From the NCBI GenBank assembly GCA_008694505.1, contig VZDJ01007755.1, positions 1,069,409 through 1,133,408 of the forward strand: DNA of 64,000 nucleotides, given 5' to 3'. The notes beneath the pieces were generated by a model. The model saw only the letters and a program-made list of their open reading frames with translations. It made no database searches and was not told where the DNA came from. Below, piece after piece: positions 53,901 through 64,000 of the stretch; the first letter of the stretch is position 1; each line of letters opens with the position of its first letter. Both the position numbers and the translations under genes were made by a program. The DNA comes from Cyanoderma ruficeps. Taxonomy: Eukaryota; Chordata; Aves; Passeriformes; Timaliidae.

Positions 53901-56900
53901 CACTGAGAGCTGCGAATAGAGGTCAGATGGAACTGAATATAGACTGGTTTGGATTTGAAGGGAGTGTAAAAGTCATTTCATTCCAACTCCCCTGGATGTG
54001 ACTGTCCACCCAGTTCTTTATCCACTGAACAGTCCACCCATCAAATCTCTCTCTCCAGTGCAGAGAGGAGGATGTGGTAGGGGACCATGCCAAAGACTTA
54101 CCCGGAGTCCAGATAAATGACATCTGTAGCTCTTCCCTTGTCCGCTGGTGTAGTCACTCCATTGTAGAAGGTCACCAGGTTGGTCAGGCAGGACTTGGCC
54201 TTGGTGAAGCCATAGTGGCTGTCCTGAATCACTGCTCTGTCCTGCCTGTGTCATAGCACAGCTTTTGGAGGATGTGTCCCATGAACTTCCCAGGCACAGA
54301 GGTGAGGCTGACAGGTCACTGTCCTCCTTTTTACCCTTTTTCCAGTCAGCTGGGACTTCCCCTGATTGCCATGACATTTAAATATGGAAAGTACCTTGGC
54401 AACTAAATCCACCAATTCCACTCAGAGGTCTGGAATGCAGCTCATTGGTCTCAGAGATTTGTTTATATTCAGGTTCCTCAAGTGGTCATGAGCCTGACCT
54501 TTACTTAAAGTGGGAGGGACTTTTTTCCCTCCTGCTCTCCATCCACTTGAGTGATGTAGGAAGAGAGTGATTGCCATTGAAGACTGAGACAAAAACCCCA
54601 ACCCAGCTGTTGAGTAGTGTAGCCGCCTGCTCATCAGTTTTTTCCAGTTTTCCAGGATTTTTTATGGGTGGGAGCGCTGATACCTTCTTTGACTTTCCTT
54701 TTCTGCCTTACGTTGATACTTATTTGAATTGGCTAACTGGGAAATAATAATTTCTTTAAAAATATGTTTTGTTTGATGTGACATGTTTGACCCAAAGTAT
54801 AAATAGTATTTCCTCCTATTTCTCTGGGATACGTTTTTTGGATTTTGTTTTGGATTTCAAGTGATGAGAAGCAGTGTATTGTTTGTATGTATTATTTAAG
54901 CTGAATAGACAGGCCCTCATGCCAGTGTCAGCAATTGTTGTGAGATCAGAGGAACAGAGCACATACTCTGTTGTTCAAGTATACCTTTAAATTATTTTTT
55001 TATTTTTGCTACTGGCTTTTTTGTTTTGAAGGGACCATAAACATAGTGTGTGAGAACCAAAAGTCTGTGAAACAAGGATATTTTTGCACTAGTGAGATGG
55101 ATAAAAGCACGACTGAGTCTATGTTAGACTGAAAAGGTGGTTGCTGGAGAAAGGGCCAAACTTGAAATTACATGATGTTTTTTAAGTGTTGCTAATATGA
55201 AATTTTTTTTAGGATACAGAACAGACAAAATTTCCTCTCTTCAAATTACTGTCAGACACTGATAGCTTAACGTTTCTGATTTTAATTCTAAAATGTGTTT
55301 TAGGCTCCTTTTTATAAAGACAAAGTTGTATAGTTGGTCTACATGTATAAGTAAATGGTTGTACTGAATTATTTGCTGTTCTTATGTACATGTTCTTTGC
55401 TACTTTGTAACCAATGTTTTCAAATCTCCCCTTTAGGAGGAGTTTGAATTTCCATTGTCATAAAAGGTTCTCTGATCTCTGAACTTTTAAAATATTTCTC
55501 TACTTGACAAAATGTACAAAGGTTTACTGCCTTTGAGGTTTATTTGATGGTGGTCTGGGGAAGTGCCAGAAAGAGAATTGACTTTAAAACATCTCTGCCA
55601 TTCAAATGAGGGATTTATAAAATGGTTTTGTAACTTTGCTCCTTTGCATTTTAATTCATAATAGTGGTGTTGGAAACACTGTTAGTGTTTTCTTAATCTG
55701 AGCAGAAAGAAAAAGGTAAATACTAGGATTCTAACCTGTTTCTCAATGTGTGAGCAATGTATACAACTTGTGAAAATGCATTTGGTTTTCAGTTTGTTTG
55801 TGTTGTATCTCAATGCCAGGTAGGAACTTTCAATATAGAAGCCCAGGGAAGTTTTCAGGACTGCTTGATAGAGAGAAAAAGTAATTTCAATATTTTCAGA
55901 GTGTAAATTGTGAATGTATAAAGGCCTTTTCTTTATGAGTTATGTGGTTGAATTTGTTGTAGTTTGATTTCCACTATGTTTGATGGGATACTGAATCATT
56001 TCTGTGTTGAAAAATCAACACTTTATTTTCCCCTGGGAATTTTTTTAAGGTTCTAGTAAGCACTGGAAAACAACTACAAGTGTGTGATAAAACTTTGTTT
56101 TTAAAAATTGGATAATGAATGAAAATGAGGTACTAAATCCCCAAACTATACATTTTTTATTCCTTTGGAGTATAAGATCATTTTGACTAGTAGTGTGGTT
56201 GAAGCGAACTTGTGGATGGTAACCTTACAATTGTTGGCAGGAGAAAGGTCAGTAGGAATGATGAAGCCTTGAACTTTTTGTCATCTAGATGGCTTGGAAA
56301 TGACAAAACATATTGTGTAACTGTTTATATGGAGAAAATTGAGAGCAGTGCCAATGACAGCACTTCACAGAGGTTGCATCTCCCTTGCTCAATAGACTGT
56401 AAGAAACTGTTGTGGTAGTTGTTGTAGAAAAAGCTGGTTGCAGTGACTGATTTATCTCTGTCAGAGTAGGCAAGGATGACCTGAGCTACTCGTAACACTT
56501 TAGTAAGTGCTGTGACTCTGCAGGTTCTGAGATGCAGTTAGTGGAATGTTTTTCGTTTGTGTTGTGCAATGCAAAGAGTCTTGTTTTAGTTTTCTGTTCT
56601 GTCCTCTGGGATGATGTTAGAACAAGGCAAAGGCTTGCACAGATGCCAGATGAAAGTGTCTTAGATTACTTAGAGGAGGAGGCTGTGCTGTTAAAAAGTC
56701 CTGTAGATTTAATTGTAAATCTAATGTTGTTGTGTAAATAAGTACTCACTGCTAGGGGTAGAGCTCTTATAGATGTTTTTGTAATACAACAAATTCAGTT
56801 ATACCTCTGTGTAGTTTGTAACACAACAGCTCTTCCTTTTGCAGTGCTGCAAATACAAGTGCCTTTGCATTTTACCCCAAAAGTAAGTTTAAAGCTTGTA

Positions 56901-59900
56901 ACTTACTTTGCCTGTGTCTTCAGTTAAATTTCTAGGAGTGGAATTATCCTTCTTTCTCACCTTTCAATTTCACTTTGTTTTTAAATTGTCAAGTAAACAT
57001 TTTACCTTTCAAAAACGGATGAAATGTACTTAAGTATGCATGTTTATTGTTGAACTTTATTTAGTATTTCAAATATTCCATACAATTTCTTTATAGAAAC
57101 GATTACAAAAAGAACTATTGGCATTTCAAAATGATCCACCTCCGGGGATGACTCTAGATGAAAAGAGTGTACAAAATTCAATTACACAGTAAGTATACAT
57201 GCTGTTTCATTTCTGCTATCATGCTGAAAAGACTAAGTAATGAGAGGTTCTCTTCACACTTCTACCACTTACTCCACGTAACTTTGGGAATTTTGCTTTT
57301 AGTCTAGGCAATGAAACATTGTTCTCTTTAATAAGCATATTGCAGTAAAGTGTTGGACACTTTGAGGAACGGGGTAGTGAATTTGCTAATTTTTTATTAG
57401 GCATTTTACTGTTTAAAAACCTGTCAATTGGTAAAAGCTTCTGCATTTTTTAGAATGAAATAATCTCATTATCTTTCATAGCTACTAACCTCCAGAACTC
57501 TTCTAGATTTATTGAAATAATGGAGTAGCTGTTTTAGAGTTCTGTGACACTTGAACAGAATATATGTCATAGCTGTTAATTTTCATTACCTTCTTTCTCT
57601 AAGGCAAGTGGAGAAAACTTAAAAAGCACAGTTGTCTGGATACACTTGTTTTCACTTTTTTCCCTGCCTTGGCTTTCTTGGTGATTCATGAAATGGGAAG
57701 GGAAACATGGTAAAATATTCTGTGTCTGTTGAAATAGACAGTTGTTGTTCTTGGTATTGATCTATTTTTTAATTGATGGAAATTCAAAAGATTCAAACTG
57801 TGTTGACTTTTTTTCTCATAACTTTCTTAGTTTTATTTTAGAGAAATGTTAAAAATTGAGCACATGTAAGCATTGATGAGGGTATGATCTCAGATTATAT
57901 GTTCTGGACTATCGATTATTTATTGATGGAGCAGCTTAAAACATAGAGCTGAATTCTTATGTTACATAGGGCTTTTCTGAGACTCACATATACTGAGTTA
58001 AACACTCAGTGCTTTTTAAATAACACTGGCCTTTGTGATACTTCATGCAGATGAATTTGACTAAAATTGAAATAGCAGGTTTTAGTTTTCTGCAAAAATG
58101 AGTCAGTCTAATATTGCAAGTGGTATTCACTTATTTCAACAAAAAACTATTAAAGCGTGGAGCAAATGGAAAAGGATATCTCTGTTTCCAAAGTACTACA
58201 TCATAATTTCTGCCCTGTACAACTTTTATTCCTTTCAATACCTTGCACATTAAAACTTTCTATTTATTGTCATGCTAGATTTTGAAAATGTCACTGTTTT
58301 AGAAGCTTCCTGTCATGAGTAATATATTTTTTCTCTTTGAGAATTTTTGAGCATGTTTTGAGTTTATTAATCAAGTTACAGTCTGAATTGGTTGCATTTA
58401 AAATTTGTGTAGCAATACTTGCTTGTGTTTTAAAGATGTTGAATAAAATAATTGGATCAGATGATGTAACTGGGTCATTTAAAACATTGAGCAATCTTTT
58501 ATTTTAAATATACAAGGATTAGAAATTTGAGAAGGCTAAACTGTAAAGCACACAGGAAACATGGGTTCTACTGATTCCTTGACCATAAAAGGAGCAATGT
58601 CCAGGCAAAGTTATCTTCTACTTAGTAAAGTAAACTATTTAAAAATCGTGAAAGTGGATGTTCTGGATCACAAGAGCCAATAAATCCAAAGAGTATTGGT
58701 GCACTGTGTGTATAAATATAAAAGCAGAAGGCATAAGAAGAGATAAGTGATCTGGAGTGCAGATAGACAAAATCAAAGACATCTTCACGAAGTTAAAATA
58801 GGAAACTTACTTCATCTGGCTTCACTGTACAGCCATCACTGTGCTACTGTTAAAGATGCATTCCTCTTGAAGGCTGTGAGAGCTAGCAGTTTATTAAATA
58901 TCCAATTTTTCTCAAAAAAAGCCAAAAACCGAAACACAACAACACAACCAACAAAAAAATCCCCCAAAGAGTGAGAGAGGGGAAAATAAAAAATGTGCAT
59001 GACTTAAATACAGAGGGAGAGTATATATTACAGGAGGATGGAGAGGTTGAGGATAGGATTATCAGAGCTGCCAGCTGGAGATGTCAACTTTTCTGAGTAC
59101 GCCGCTGTTCTGCAAAATCTCAGCTGCCTCCCTTGAGTTGATGTAAACCATATCTGAGTATTTTTATAGTCTCTTTAGTTTATCGTGTTGCTTAGACCTC
59201 TAAAACTCAATCAAAAGTGAGCAACCGAAAATGGGCAAGCGATGCCGCAAAGGATGGTATTAAGTGGTCAACGGCAGAAGTCTGAAATGGTAGGAGTTAG
59301 ATAGCAGAATGTTGCTGTATGTTGAACAATATGCACAGCATCTGGTTTTAGCTGTATTAAAAAGGCCACAGTGCAAACCCAACAACAATAAATCCCCCAC
59401 ATGCAGTACCACCCCCCCTCTTCCCCAGCAACTCCACCTGTCAGCTACTTTAATGTTGTTATGGTGGAAGGAGCAGAAACAGAGGAAAAAGAATACTGGT
59501 ATGTCGAGCTGTTATCTTCATTACAGATTCAAATTACCCATTTTTTTGGTTTTGCTTTAATTTGCTGGGACCTTTTAATTTTTACACTACTAACTTTTCC
59601 AGTTTTGGTTCCATTACCTGCAAGTTACCATTTAATTTCTGAGTTTTTCACAAATGTAAGTACAAGTTGAGCTTTGCCCTTTCCCCTTGGTTACAGATTT
59701 TATTTTAATAAACTGTATTGATGTTTTCCTTGACAGATAAGTAAAACAACACAAAAGAGAATGTGTACTAGCTTGTTTCCTTCCAAACCTTTTAAGTTTT
59801 CAAGCAGGGTTTTTTTTTTTCAGCTTTGTCATTACACATTAACAGCCATTTCTTGGGATCTGACGGGTCTGGGTATAGTTCAAGTCATAATTACATTTAT

Positions 59901-62847
59901 AATTTGCATCGCTGTGTCAGTGCCTGTATGCAAAACACCAAGCTCGTTTCTTTCAAATACAGGCTTGATGTATTGCTCACCTTTGTGATTGTTACAGTGC
60001 TAGAAGCTAGACGGTCTGGCTGTGATTGATATTTGATTTGATTCGTCCAGCGCTCCAGGAGTACAAGTATTAATTTGTCAGTCCACAATGCTAACAGCTT
60101 TTTCCCCTATTCCGTAGGTGGATTGTAGACATGGAAGGTGCTCCAGGAACACTCTATGAAGGGGAAAAATTTCAGCTTTTATTTAAGTTTAGTAGTCGGT
60201 ATCCTTTTGATTCTCCTCAGGTAACTGCAGCCTTCTTTCTCTCTTACTGCTACCTTCAGGTTACAGTTGTATGACGTGTGTTGAGTTTTGTATTATCCAC
60301 ATAGCCTCATGTCAGCTTCACTTACTTTAATTTGTATTAAACACATTGTGCAGATGCCTTTTCTTTACAGATGATTCTGCAGTGAAGTGTAGGGCTCTGA
60401 TGACTGCTTGGACAGATAGAAATAGTGTAAACTGGAGGCTTCTTTGATGTTGATATTCATGTCATGAAATACAGGGTAAAGTAGGAAGATCCCCTTTACT
60501 GTGATGCAGGAGCCAAGTAAACAATAAACTTCTGCTTCATCCCTTCTTACTTTCAACATATTTTTGTCTGGTTGATTTTTAAGACTCTTGCATCTTCTCT
60601 GCTGCCATTGTTAATACAGCTGAAGAAATACCATTCTTCTGATAGGGATTCTCATAGATACATGACGTGCTTGAGAGACCTGCAAATAGTGTTATAACTG
60701 AGGTATGTGATACCGTGTTCCTTTCAAGACAACCTAGAGAACTGAAGGGACGAGCAGAACAAGAGAGTATGGAATGTGCTGTGTACATCCATTCCTCCAT
60801 TACCTGAGGGAAACATTTCAAAATATGGCTGATAAGAATAGTGGTTAGCTGTCATCCCTGCTAGGGAGGAGAAAAGCAAGAGTGCCTTAGTTCTTGTCCT
60901 GTCTGTTTCAGCTCAGAGTTTTAGAAATGATCTCTGCAACTTCTCTCGTTGGTGTTAAAACTGAAGCATGGAGCTGTGAGAAACGCTTAAGCCATAAAAA
61001 TGAACATCTTTTTAGGTACCATGATAAACACTAGAATGCTGACTTTCAGTCTTTTACAGAACAAACTGGCCACCAGAGCTGGTACTTCTGCACCTCATCA
61101 GGTTTGCAAGGTACTACTTAGAGGTAATCCACAAGAGAGTAGGCAGTTTAATTTGGTTCCAGGTTGTTTCTCTTCATTACCCAACCTGCGTGTGTGTGGC
61201 TCTGTGCAATTTATTGTTAAGCAGCAAATTAGATCCATACATCTACACCGAATTTTATCACAAAAAACAATTAAAAATTTAGCTACTGGATATTGGTTTG
61301 TTTTAGATACCTCGAACTTCAGTTTTTCAAACATTGCTGTGCAGTAGGGTCATTCTGCACCACAAACTTCTTGGTTGTAATTACCTCTCCTGCAAATCTA
61401 GTTACTGTGGATTGACAGTTTTCACTTGTGCTGCTTTAATCACTTCCATGTTTTCTGCCTTTAAATGTATGTTGTCTGTCATAGCCTGCATGCTTTTACT
61501 TACCTAGTCTGCCTAGTTCAGGTTGTCATGTAAAAGTAGGATATTAGTTACAAGTGAAACACATTACAGGATTATGAAGGTAAGCCCTTCAATGCTTAAG
61601 AAATACCAATTTAAAGACCTATGAAAGATCATTCTGCATCCAGTTTCTCTTATGCCTTAGAGACCTGTCTGCCATTTTGCAGATAAATTAAGCTCTCTAA
61701 TTTCAGTCTCGTATATAATGGTGTTGCTTCTTGTTGCAGTGAGGAGGTGGGTGTGTTGTGATCATGTTTACATATTTCTATGCATACTTATATAGCTTAA
61801 GAAACACCCAAAAAATTACTGGGTATTATAGTTATGAGTGATAGAGATTTATGCTTTTATTGCATAACAGGAGTTGGAAAAGGAGTTCAGGAGTATAATA
61901 CTGATATGAAGATTTCGCTTTTACTCTCTTTCCATTGGTCCTGAACCAATGATATGTTTGACAAAAACTTGGTATAAGAGCAGTAGTTGTCAAAATTGCT
62001 TTTCTAGTCTTTTTTTTGTCTTTTAATAGAGAGGAGTTCAGGTTCTAAATGCTTTTCTTCCATATTCTCTATGTCAAATAAATTTTTTTCTATTTGAAGT
62101 AATGTTTTAAAAATATTTCTTATTTGGTAACATGCTTTGGTTTCACAAGTCCTTTATTTATAGTTAATAAGATTGATGAATTTAAATTTTATTCTTCATG
62201 CTGGAACCTGGATGAGTTGTCCAGAAATTTTTTTTCTGTTATGTCCAGGTTTATAGAAATACTCATTTGTGAATCTCATTGTGCTTCTTGGTGTATAACA
62301 TTGTGGCTTATCAAATCATTAAAATCCAGGGTTTTGGCTAGACAGCTGTATTCCTTAGGACATGGAAGACTGAGACTGCAAGACTTTGCACTGTCTTTAC
62401 ATTGTTAACTTTGCATTTTTCTATGCTGTATAAATATTAACAGAAAATCCCCTGTAGTTAACCATTTCTTTAACTCCATCTTCACTAGCTATTTAGGCTT
62501 CCATTGATTATTTTACATTTCGCTTAATAGTTTCCAAAACTGAATTAACCCAATGAGCTAAAGTGTGTTATTTAGTGTAAGTGAAAATGGCAGACCTGCT
62601 TCTTAAATAAGATTCTGTTGTTTTCCCCAAACCAGTACAGTTTTATTTAAAAGTGGGACTATAAATTAGTTATTTTTGTTCTTTTTTTTAGGTCATGTTT
62701 ACTGGAGACAATATTCCTGTTCATCCTCATGTTTATAGCAATGGTCATATCTGTTTATCCATTCTAACGGAAGACTGGTCTCCAGCCCTCTCAGTGCAAT
62801 CTGTTTGTCTTAGCATTATTAGCATGCTTTCCAGCTGCAAAGAAAAG
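38946..62847 (+). CDS. UBE2W: UBE2W, N-terminal ubiquitin-conjugating enzyme E2 W, partial: exons 1-4, C-terminus off the window
   Basis: UBE2W is an E2 that transfers ubiquitin to the alpha-amino group of substrates with flexible N-termini, working with RING/U-box ligases such as STUB1/CHIP and FANCL. The CDS joins 38946-38960, 57097-57188, 60118-60220 and 62692-62847: 15+92+103+156 = 366 nt, 122 codons, with all junctions canonical and phases consistent. The UBC fold is visible: [10 protein letters not shown] (6-15), [10 protein letters not shown], the [15 protein letters not shown] active site with catalytic Cys91, then [20 protein letters not shown]. Compared with my recollection of the human protein, only residues 15 (Phe), 26 (Asp) and 76 (Asp) differ. 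The missing final ~29 residues of the 151-residue protein, the divergent C-terminus needed for N-terminal amine specificity, must be encoded downstream of 64000, or less likely in the N gap. The position after ELOC agrees with vertebrate synteny. Confidence 0.96.
38961..52254 (+). other. UBE2W: UBE2W intron 1, first 13 kb
   Basis: Most of the 18.1-kb first intron. CpG-rich to about 39500, then AT-rich. It contains an 89-bp-period tandem duplication at 44767-44944 and a short palindromic triplet near 49733-49761. An internal block at about 44130-44530 has a more even composition with CpGs. The 134-residue plus-strand open frame at 48531-48935 has no recognisable similarity. No alternative UBE2W exon could be identified with confidence. 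Confidence 0.6.
44767..44944 (+). repeat. Diverged tandem duplication, period about 89 bp
   Basis: The segment TTCAAAAGG-TATTCTGGAATCTGTTCAAG with its trailing CCTTTG and TTTG/T-rich tail recurs 89 bp later as TTCAAAAATATATTCTGGAATCTGTGCAAG with GCTTTG and a similar T/TTTG-rich tail (ATTCTGG starts at 44778 and 44867). Confidence 0.8.
52255..52690 (+). mobile_element. Old, diverged CR1 LINE fragment, plus orientation
   Basis: Degenerate CR1 landmarks: ACATCTGGAGTGCTGAATTC, GTTGCAGTACAGGACAGACA, GAAACACTGGAATGCACTGA and CCAGAGAAGTTGAT. Divergence is clearly higher than in the other copies and no terminal repeat is visible, so boundaries are approximate. Confidence 0.6.
52691..53939 (+). other. 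UBE2W: UBE2W intron 1 between CR1 copies
   Basis: AT-rich intronic sequence. No gene or named repeat was recognised. Confidence 0.65.
53940..54690 (-). mobile_element. CR1 LINE fragment from the reverse-transcriptase region, minus orientation
   Basis: Unlike the other copies this is an internal pol fragment. The minus-strand translation shows [17 protein letters not shown] and a [16 protein letters not shown] segment corresponding to the YLDFSKAFD core of CR1 reverse transcriptase, in different frames (53923-54123 and 54018-54377). The plus strand reads GGTTGGTCAGGCAGGACTTG and CTTCCCAGGCACAGAGGTGA, familiar CR1 segments. Frames are broken by indels and stops, so it is inactive. Confidence 0.82.
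54691..57096 (+). other. UBE2W: UBE2W intron 1, 3' part
   Basis: AT-rich up to the exon 2 acceptor. Short open frames at 56212-56418 and 56532-56741 have no recognised similarity. Confidence 0.7.
57097..57188 (+). CDS. UBE2W: UBE2W coding exon 2
   Basis: 92 nt from acceptor TTCTTTATAG| to donor ACACA|GTAAGT. It encodes [20 protein letters not shown] to NSIT and two bases of Gln36, covering the N-terminal helix and first strand region of the UBC fold. Confidence 0.97.
57189..60117 (+). other. UBE2W: UBE2W intron 2
   Basis: 2.9-kb intron. AT-rich, with an A-rich/CAACA-rich patch at about 58912-58970. No gene or named repeat recognised. Confidence 0.75.
60118..60220 (+). CDS. UBE2W: UBE2W coding exon 3
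   Basis: 103 nt from acceptor TATTCCGTAG| to donor CCTCAG|GTAACT. It encodes [20 protein letters not shown] and [13 protein letters not shown], the central beta-sheet and the conserved YPF motif. Confidence 0.97.
60221..62691 (+). other. UBE2W: UBE2W intron 3
   Basis: 2.5-kb intron. Nothing recognised beyond splice signals. Confidence 0.75.
62692..62847 (+). CDS. UBE2W: UBE2W coding exon 4 (catalytic cysteine)
   Basis: 156 nt from acceptor TTTTTTTTAG| to donor GAAAAG|GTATGG. It encodes residues 71-122, from [20 protein letters not shown] through the catalytic Cys91 (HICLSIL) to SSCKEK. Reading on into the intron adds only a short artefactual tail. Confidence 0.97.
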
Positions 62848-64000
62848 GTATGGGCTTTTTTAGCACTGTTGAAGTAGAATAAGTAAAAGTTAGTCATTTT
62901 CTACTTTACAAAGTAAAATTTTCATTTCTCAAATTCTAAATTAGGCATAACTACTATATCTACATTTCTACTACTGAGAAAATACTAAGTTAGAACTGCA
63001 AAATAAACAGTGCAGTAAGTACTTTGCCACTGTTTTCATGGTAACCTGCTTATATATCATTACTGGAAAAGAGTAGTGGATGGAACCCTTCCAGTTGTAC
63101 TAACTGAGGTTCAATCATGCTTCAGGACAATTCTTTGTAAAATTATCTTTCCTATAAAGGCAGTTCAGAGTGACTCATGAAATGTCTTTATTGCAGGTGC
63201 TTCTAACTTTGCATCTGTACCATTTCAGTGAGCTTGCTAATTTTCATTTCAGGGAAGTAAACGGTGCTAAGCTGCTTTTTTGGCACTAATGCCTTAGACC
63301 TTTTTGTAAAGAGATTGCCCTTTCACTTTTGACCATTTCTTTCGCAGAGGGCTGTCTGTGGAAGTTAGATGTGGTCAGAGCTTGTCCCCATGTGCTGTTC
63401 AAACATGCCTATTTATTTTGCATCCCAATCAGTCCTAGTCATATATGTAGTCAAAAAACCACCCCAAAATGGCTTTGTATTGTATTTTATCCTATGAGTT
63501 TTGCAAATGATGGCACTTGGGAAGAAAATGGAAGAATATGTAATAATGATCAGATACAGATACTTAAATTCACGTTTTCACCCACCTAAGCTGAGCCTTA
63601 GAATGGGAATTGGATGTAATGCATCAGAATTAGATTACAGACTGCAAAGGAATTTAATTGGGGGGGGTTTTTTGAACAACAGCTGTTTCTTGTGAGTTAG
63701 TTTCTTTTGTTTGTTTGTTTGTTGGATTTTTCTTTTTTTTTTTTTTTNNNNNNNNNNNNNNNNNNNNNNNNNNNNNNAATTATCACCAAACTGTTTGGTA
63801 TTTTTTACTAATTTATTTTCTTGTAGTATCTCAAGTGAGAATTTGTTACCTGGATCTTTAAGAGACTTTTTTTGACCAAAAAGGTCTTGTCTTGCCTGTT
63901 ACATCATTTTCACTGCCTTCACATGGTAATCTTCCATAAGCTTATTAAATAGCTCATGTGTTACAATATGAGGATTGTTTGATTATTTGTAGGTCTTTTC
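62848..64000 (+). other. UBE2W: UBE2W intron 4, partial, with assembly gap
   Basis: Starts at donor GTATGG. Contains a G-run at 63660-63667, a (TTTG)n run at about 63702-63724, a T-run at 63728-63747 and 30 N at 63748-63777. No sequence resembling the final UBE2W exon was found on either side of the gap. Confidence 0.75.
63748..63777. other. Assembly gap (30 N)
   Basis: Run of 30 unknown bases following a (TTTG)n and poly-T stretch, typical of a simple-repeat sequencing failure. Confidence 0.98.

Overview
This window is nuclear DNA from a vertebrate, almost certainly a bird and probably a passerine. The evidence is GT-AG introns, AT-rich introns with small CpG-island promoters, many CR1 LINE fragments ending in the short ATTCTATG-type 3' repeats typical of birds, an avian ERVL-type LTR, and an LTR of a form I associate with passerines. 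No bacterial, phage or CRISPR feature was seen.

Four protein-coding genes can be reconstructed exon by exon from splice signals, reading phase and similarity to remembered orthologues. From left to right they are LY96/MD-2 (minus strand, 3' end off the left edge), TMEM70 (minus, complete CDS), ELOC/elongin C (plus, complete CDS) and UBE2W (plus, last coding exon off the right edge). Order and orientation match the conserved vertebrate block LY96-TMEM70-ELOC-UBE2W.

Layout: 1-2.7 kb holds LY96 exons 3-1, and 2.7-12 kb is intergenic with two facing CR1 fragments. 12.2-15.0 kb holds TMEM70. 15.0-16.3 kb is a CpG-rich divergent promoter between TMEM70 and ELOC, split by a 630-bp CR1. 16-27.7 kb holds ELOC with a 7.3-kb first intron. 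27.7-38 kb holds possible extended ELOC 3' UTR and intergenic DNA, with a CR1 and a solo LTR. 38.1-39.5 kb is the UBE2W CpG island, also interrupted by a CR1 tail. 39-64 kb holds UBE2W, whose first intron is about 18 kb; a 30-N gap lies near the right edge.

The genes are neighbours, not a pathway. LY96 is the LPS-binding TLR4 co-receptor, TMEM70 assembles mitochondrial ATP synthase, ELOC is the adaptor of elongin and cullin-2/5 ubiquitin ligases, and UBE2W is an N-terminus-directed E2. I found no convincing undescribed system. The most notable observations concern architecture: CR1 insertions inside two CpG-island promoters, one ending about 30 bp from a ZNF143-type site; tiny first coding exons in ELOC and UBE2W; and poly(A) signals overlapping the ELOC stop codon.
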